Notes under the pieces: model-generated
Database searches by the model: none
What the model saw: the letters and a program-made list of their open reading frames with translations, nothing else
Told to the model about the DNA's origin: nothing
Assembly (NCBI GenBank): GCA_002693775.1
Contig: NZRP01000009.1
Location: forward strand, 1 to 37,857
Reading direction: 5' to 3'
Source: Crocinitomicaceae bacterium
Lineage (GTDB): Bacteria > Bacteroidota > Bacteroidia > Flavobacteriales_D > Sanyastnellaceae
Length of the DNA: 37,857 bases
Program-made: the position numbers and the translations under genes
In this document: positions 34,513 to 37,857 of the stretch, one piece after another
How positions within the stretch are numbered: the stretch's first letter is position 1
Layout of the letters: each line of letters starts with the position of its first letter

Positions 34513-35922
34513 TTATACTGAGTCAGGACAAACACAATCTGTTCTAGGTGCGTCAGTTTTTTTAATCGCGTTATAACCGCCAAGGACCTCAACCGCATGG
34601 TGAATTCCGTTCTTTTTAAGAATTGAATTAGCAATTACTGATCTGTAACCACCAGCGCAGTGCATGTAGAATTTTTCGCTTGGTAGATCAGAAAGGTTAT
34701 CAGCTAAAAAGCTAAGAGGAGAGTGCATAGCTCCATCTACGTGTTCAGCTGAGTATTCTCCAGGTCTTCTTACGTCAACAACTAGTGTTCTAGAGTCTGA
34801 GTTTACAGTGTTTGCTAGTGTTGGAGCGTCAATAGCTTCTATAGTATCAATGCCCTTACCAGAATCTTTCCAGCTTTCAAATCCTCCTTGTAGGATGCCG
34901 ATTACGTTGTCAAACCCTACTCTTGCAAGTCTTGTTATAGCCTCCTTTTCTGTGCCAGGGTCTGCTACAAGCAACAATGGCATTTTTACGTCAACAAGTA
35001 ATGCTCCTACCCAAGGGGCAAAAGTTCCTGATAGACCTATAAATATTGACCCAGGAATGAATCCCTGTATGAAATCACGTTGGTGACGAACATCTAAAAC
35101 TAAGGCGTCAGTGTCTTTTGATGCACGGATGAATTCATCAACTGAAAGCATGTTGGTTCCAGACTCGATTACTTCGTCAATAGACTTGTAGCCGTGCTTG
35201 TTCATAGCGATGTTAAACCCAAAGTATTCAAGCGGTTTAGGAAGTCCTTCGCATAATTCTTTCACGAATTCCTCCTTACTCATATCTGCTCTTAAAGCGT
35301 AGTTGAATTGCTTTTCATGGCCTAGAGTTCCAACTGTCTCTTTGCTCATGTTCTTTCCGCATGCTGATCCTGCACCGTGGCCAGGGTAGATGATTACATT
35401 GTCTGGAAGAGGAAGGATTTTATTGCGAATACTGTCGAATAACATACCAGCAAGATCTTCTTGAGTCATGCAGGTTGCTTTCTGAGCAAGGTCTGGACGG
35501 CCTACGTCGCCGAGGAAAATAGTGTCGCCAGAAAAAATAGCGTGAGGCTCGCCTTGCTTACCATGAACGAGATAAGTTGTGCTCTCCATAGTGTGGCCGG
35601 GAGTGTGTAGAGCTTCAATTTCTACTTTCCCGATCTTGAATCTTTCTCCATCCTTTGCGATGTGAGAATCGAAACCAGTTTCAGCTGTAGGGCCAAACAC
35701 GATTTGGGCTCCAGTCTTTTCCGCTAAAGACAAGTGTCCTGAAACAAAATCTGCATGGAAGTGAGTCTCGAAAATGTACTTGATTTTCACTCCATCCCTC
35801 TCAGCCATGTCTATATACTGTTGAACCTCTCGAAGCGGATCTACGATAGCTGCTTCATCGCAACATTTGATATAGTAAGAGCCTTGGGCTAGACAACCTG
35901 TATATATCTGCTTGATTTCCAT
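34513..35922 (-). CDS. CstB-like persulfide dioxygenase-rhodanese fusion
   Basis: The 469-residue protein has three domains. The N-terminal metallo-beta-lactamase domain (1 to about 235) is of the ETHE1/persulfide dioxygenase type: THFHADF (H54, H56, D58), H110, D133 and H182, plus C188 in GSACGK, which matches the conserved Cys near the iron in Staphylococcus aureus CstB. A first rhodanese-like domain (about 255-360) has Ala/Asp at the Cys position and is a pseudo-rhodanese. The last (about 365-455) has active C422 in HCAGGYRS. It should oxidise persulfides to sulfite and/or thiosulfate. The tail ends with a CVC pair (463-465). Its stop abuts the convergent gene's stop. Confidence 0.88.
   Translation of the reverse strand: MEIKQIYTGCLAQGSYYIKCCDEAAIVDPLREVQQYIDMAERDGVKIKYIFETHFHADFVSGHLSLAEKTGAQIVFGPTAETGFDSHIAKDGERFKIGKVEIEALHTPGHTMESTTYLVHGKQGEPHAIFSGDTIFLGDVGRPDLAQKATCMTQEDLAGMLFDSIRNKILPLPDNVIIYPGHGAGSACGKNMSKETVGTLGHEKQFNYALRADMSKEEFVKELCEGLPKPLEYFGFNIAMNKHGYKSIDEVIESGTNMLSVDEFIRASKDTDALVLDVRHQRDFIQGFIPGSIFIGLSGTFAPWVGALLVDVKMPLLLVADPGTEKEAITRLARVGFDNVIGILQGGFESWKDSGKGIDTIEAIDAPTLANTVNSDSRTLVVDVRRPGEYSAEHVDGAMHSPLSFLADNLSDLPSEKFYMHCAGGYRSVIANSILKKNGIHHAVEVLGGYNAIKKTDAPRTDCVCPDSV
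34517..34563 (+). terminator. Terminator-like hairpin of the purB operon inside the opposing gene
   Basis: Outer stem ACTGA/TCAGT encloses an inner 6-bp hairpin (AGGACA/TGTTCT, one G-T pair, 9-nt loop). Seven T (34557-34563) follow; the outer stem is short and the internal loop large, so strength is uncertain. It starts 5 nt after the DAHP synthase stop, wholly within the C-terminal codons of the CstB-like protein. Confidence 0.5.
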
Positions 35923-35941
35923 TTAGCGTACTTATTTCCTG

Positions 35942-35949
35942 CAAAATTA
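35942..35949 (-). promoter_or_regulatory. -7 element between sulP and the CstB-like gene
   Basis: TAATTTTG on the - strand matches TAnnTTTG exactly and lies 19 nt before the CstB-like ATG, in the 33-bp gap after sulP. It would allow the gene to be transcribed separately from sulP. No -33 TTG is visible at normal spacing. Confidence 0.45.
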
Positions 35950-35955
35950 GGCCTA

Positions 35956-37683
35956 TTATCCTATCTCAGACTGTGTAGCAATCTTATTTGTGTTAACATT
36001 TATCGCACCAGGATTGTCCAAATCTTCTAAGGCATTTTTAATGCTTGTAAAGCATTTAGTTACACCAATTCTTGATATAAGCTTTGAAGTAGTTATGGCA
36101 TCTCTTACTGGTCCAATTGCTGCAGCAAGTCGGAAGTCGATTGAAGATTTATCTATGTCGTTGATAATTGATTCTAAGGCTGAAATCCCAGATGCGTCAA
36201 TGTAGCTGATTGATTCAGCGCAGAGAATTACAGATTTAGTTTGAGGTCTGTCTTCAAGAACTGTTTTTATTGATTCTTTCAGAAATTTGTGGTTTGCAAA
36301 GTTTAGCGGGGCGTCGAATCTGATGATTAGAACACCCTCTCTAATTTTAGCCTCAGGGAACCTGGCTTTATTTCTATAGACACCATCTAATTCTCCAAGC
36401 TCACATAGTTCTGCGAAATGTGGATTCATCTTCCTGTAAACTAGACCTGCAACTGATAGGATTATTCCTGTTGTAATTCCTTCTACCATTCCTATAAATA
36501 ATGTCGTTAGGAAGGTTGCTAGTAATAGTAGAGCTTCTGTTTTATGGCTCTTTAAAAGTGAGATAGGTAGCTTGAAATCGATTAGTCTTAATACTGCAGT
36601 TATGATTATTGCCGCAAGCACAGTCTTTGGAAGGAAGAAGAATAGCTCGGTGAAAAACAGTAGTGTTATTGCTATTAGCGAAGCTGCAATAAGGGATGAA
36701 ATGGGAGTTGAAGCTCCGGCTTGTTCATTCACTGCTGTTCTAGAAAAACCCCCTGTTGTTGGGTAAGATTGGAAGAATGATCCAAAAATATTAGCAAGGC
36801 CTAAGGCTCTTAATTCTTGATTGGGGTTAATCTCATATTCATATCTCTCTTCAATCGATTTTGAAATAGAGTAGGCCTCCATGAATGCGACAAGTGCAAG
36901 AGTTAGCGAAATGGGGATTAGCTGGTAAATGTCGTGAGAAGAGATATTAGGCGGTGTGAACTCCGGTAGGCCTGAAGGGATTTCTCTTATTATATCTATG
37001 CCTATCATCTGCATATCGAAATAGTACACGGAGAATGTGCCCAGAGTTACAACTATTAGTGCGCTAGGTAGTTTGATTCTTGATTTAAGCTTTGTGAGGG
37101 CGATTATTATTACTATCGCTGTTACGCCTATTACCAGGGTAGGCGTGTGTGTTTTTGGTAGGTTAGTTATTGCTTCAGCGGTGAAGTCCTGAAGTCTAGT
37201 TGTTCTGAGGTATTTTACATTGGTAAGATTTGAAATTTGGTTTGCCGCAATTATAATTGCAGCAGCGGATGTAAATCCGCTAATTATGGGTTTTGACAGA
37301 AAGTTTACAAGGAATCCAGCTCTTAAAATTCCCAGGGTAAACTGAATTATTCCCATCATAAAAGCAAGCAAAATTGCAATACTTATGGAGTCTTTTTGAT
37401 CAGTAACTGAAATAGTAGTTAGTCCAGCTGCCACTAGAAGTGAGTCCATTGCAACTGGACCAACAGCTAGATGTCTTGAAGTCCCAGTTAGAGCGTAAAT
37501 CACTTGCGGAATGAGGGCTGCATATAGGCCAAACTCTACCGGCAGTCCCGCAATCATTGCATAGGCCATCCCCTGAGGAATCAACATAATACCCACAGTA
37601 ATTCCGGCTGGAATATCAGCTTTAAGATTACTTAGCTTGTAGTTAGGTAGCCATTCTAGTATGGGGAAGAATTTTTTCAGCAC
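35956..37683 (-). CDS. SulP-family anion transporter with STAS domain
   Basis: From the chosen GTG start the protein has 575 residues. The N-terminal SulP membrane domain carries the family signature AGITVGIMLIPQGMAYAMIAGLPVEFGLYAALIPQ and about 10-14 membrane segments. The C-terminal about 130 residues form a cytosolic STAS domain (LIIRFDAPLNFANHKFL, then SISYIDASGISALESI). Substrate is probably sulfate or another anion such as bicarbonate. An ATG 41 codons upstream lies within the tRNA-Leu gene and gives an unnatural N-terminus; the GTG yields VLKKFFPILEWLPNYK, the usual start, and lies 4 nt after a -7-like element. The CstB-like gene follows 33 nt downstream, suggesting sulfur-related function. 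Confidence 0.88.
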   Translation of the reverse strand: MLKKFFPILEWLPNYKLSNLKADIPAGITVGIMLIPQGMAYAMIAGLPVEFGLYAALIPQVIYALTGTSRHLAVGPVAMDSLLVAAGLTTISVTDQKDSISIAILLAFMMGIIQFTLGILRAGFLVNFLSKPIISGFTSAAAIIIAANQISNLTNVKYLRTTRLQDFTAEAITNLPKTHTPTLVIGVTAIVIIIALTKLKSRIKLPSALIVVTLGTFSVYYFDMQMIGIDIIREIPSGLPEFTPPNISSHDIYQLIPISLTLALVAFMEAYSISKSIEERYEYEINPNQELRALGLANIFGSFFQSYPTTGGFSRTAVNEQAGASTPISSLIAASLIAITLLFFTELFFFLPKTVLAAIIITAVLRLIDFKLPISLLKSHKTEALLLLATFLTTLFIGMVEGITTGIILSVAGLVYRKMNPHFAELCELGELDGVYRNKARFPEAKIREGVLIIRFDAPLNFANHKFLKESIKTVLEDRPQTKSVILCAESISYIDASGISALESIINDIDKSSIDFRLAAAIGPVRDAITTSKLISRIGVTKCFTSIKNALEDLDNPGAINVNTNKIATQSEIG

Positions 37684-37687
37684 GGAG

Positions 37688-37695
37688 TAAAGGTA
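37688..37695 (-). promoter_or_regulatory. -7-like element abutting the sulP start
   Basis: TACCTTTA on the - strand, one mismatch to TAnnTTTG, is followed by four bases (CTCC) and then the GTG start. This supports the GTG as a leaderless start, but no -33 TTG is found, and readthrough from tRNA-Leu is also possible. Confidence 0.45.
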
Positions 37696-37706
37696 AGAGC
37701 GTGCTG

Positions 37707-37739
37707 GAGTACCTCGTGGTGCCGAGTGCTCACTTTTTT
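37707..37739 (+). terminator. Terminator-like hairpin on the + strand between sulP and tRNA-Leu
   Basis: GAGTACCTCG pairs with CGAGTGCTC (one bulged C, one G-T pair) around the loop TGGTGC, followed two bases later by TTTTTT. In this orientation it would stop + strand transcripts before they run antisense into tRNA-Leu, yet no + strand gene precedes it. It may be fortuitous. Confidence 0.35.
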
Positions 37740-37750
37740 GCGTGGTTTCG

Positions 37751-37834
37751 TGCCCAGAGCGGGAGTCGAACCCGCACGCCCTAACGGACACATGGCCCTC
37801 AACCATGCCTGTCTACCAATTTCAGCACCTGGGC
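37751..37834 (-). tRNA. trnL: tRNA-Leu (anticodon GAG)
   Basis: On the - strand the acceptor GCCCAGG pairs with TCTGGGC (one G-T pair). The D-loop contains AAATTGGTAGAC. The anticodon stem CATGG/CCATG encloses TTGAGGG with anticodon GAG. The long variable arm TGTCCGTTAGGGCGT is the class II arm expected for tRNA-Leu. The T-arm is GCGGG-TTCGACT-CCCGC and the discriminator is A. The 3' CCA is not encoded. sulP lies 67 nt downstream. Confidence 0.96.
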
Positions 37835-37857
37835 AGTGCAGGATGCCTTCTTGAAGG

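Noticed and set aside
37684-37806. Longer SulP beginning at an ATG inside tRNA-Leu
   Set aside because: The first 41 codons read through tRNA and spacer sequence and do not resemble a SulP N-terminus.
1-37857. Mobile elements, CRISPR arrays, prophage or defence islands
   Set aside because: No transposase, integrase, phage gene, regularly spaced repeat or nuclease cluster was seen; gene content is core chromosomal.

Overview
The window is bacterial chromosome from a member of the Bacteroidota, most likely a marine-type Flavobacteriales. Support comes from the forms of RpoB, RpoC and SecE, -7 promoter elements of the TAnnTTTG type, the near absence of Shine-Dalgarno sequences, two secreted proteins with C-terminal type IX secretion (T9SS) sorting domains, and a fused DAHP synthase-chorismate mutase. 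Coding density is very high. I see no insertion sequence, prophage, CRISPR array, rRNA operon or integration site.

Region 1 (1-11.8 kb, + strand) is the classical translation/transcription block: the 3' end of tuf, tRNA-Trp(CCA), secE, nusG, rplK, rplA, rplJ, rplL, rpoB and rpoC. It closes with a strong intrinsic terminator. A structured leader precedes rplK (candidate L1 autoregulatory site), and a GC-rich hairpin separates rplL from rpoB (candidate attenuator or processing site).

Region 2 (11.8-16.3 kb) has a conserved protein of unknown function on the - strand. Divergent to it is a three-gene overlapping operon: a PhnP-like metallo-hydrolase, a LpxL/HtrB-type acyltransferase and the AAA+ ATPase RarA. 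The two sides share a perfectly symmetric pair of back-to-back -7 promoter motifs.

Region 3 (16.3-24.4 kb) alternates strands: a MORN-repeat exported protein (-), malate dehydrogenase (+), a fasciclin lipoprotein with a VCBS/FG-GAP T9SS protein (-), PEP carboxykinase with RsmE (+), and a PaaG-like isomerase (-). Mdh and PckA together supply C4-acid metabolism and gluconeogenesis.

Region 4 (23.7-30.2 kb) holds a - strand run of adenosine-deaminase-like protein, arylsulfotransferase-like T9SS protein and PaaG-like protein. It also holds smpB (+), an unrecognised 194-residue protein (-), pyrD (+) and a metallo-beta-lactamase-fold hydrolase (-).

Region 5 (30.2-37.9 kb) has the operon purB, ABC exporter, DAHP synthase-chorismate mutase (+). 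Facing it are a CstB-like persulfide dioxygenase/sulfurtransferase, a SulP anion transporter and tRNA-Leu(GAG) (-).

I found no clearly novel multi-gene system. The most unusual signals are in gene organisation. Six genes start 4-5 nt after a -7 motif, predicting leaderless mRNAs. Two divergent promoter pairs have -7 elements separated by exactly 3 bp. Six convergent gene pairs have 16 bp or less between stop codons (one overlapping), and in at least two of them the terminator hairpin lies inside the C-terminal codons of the opposing gene.
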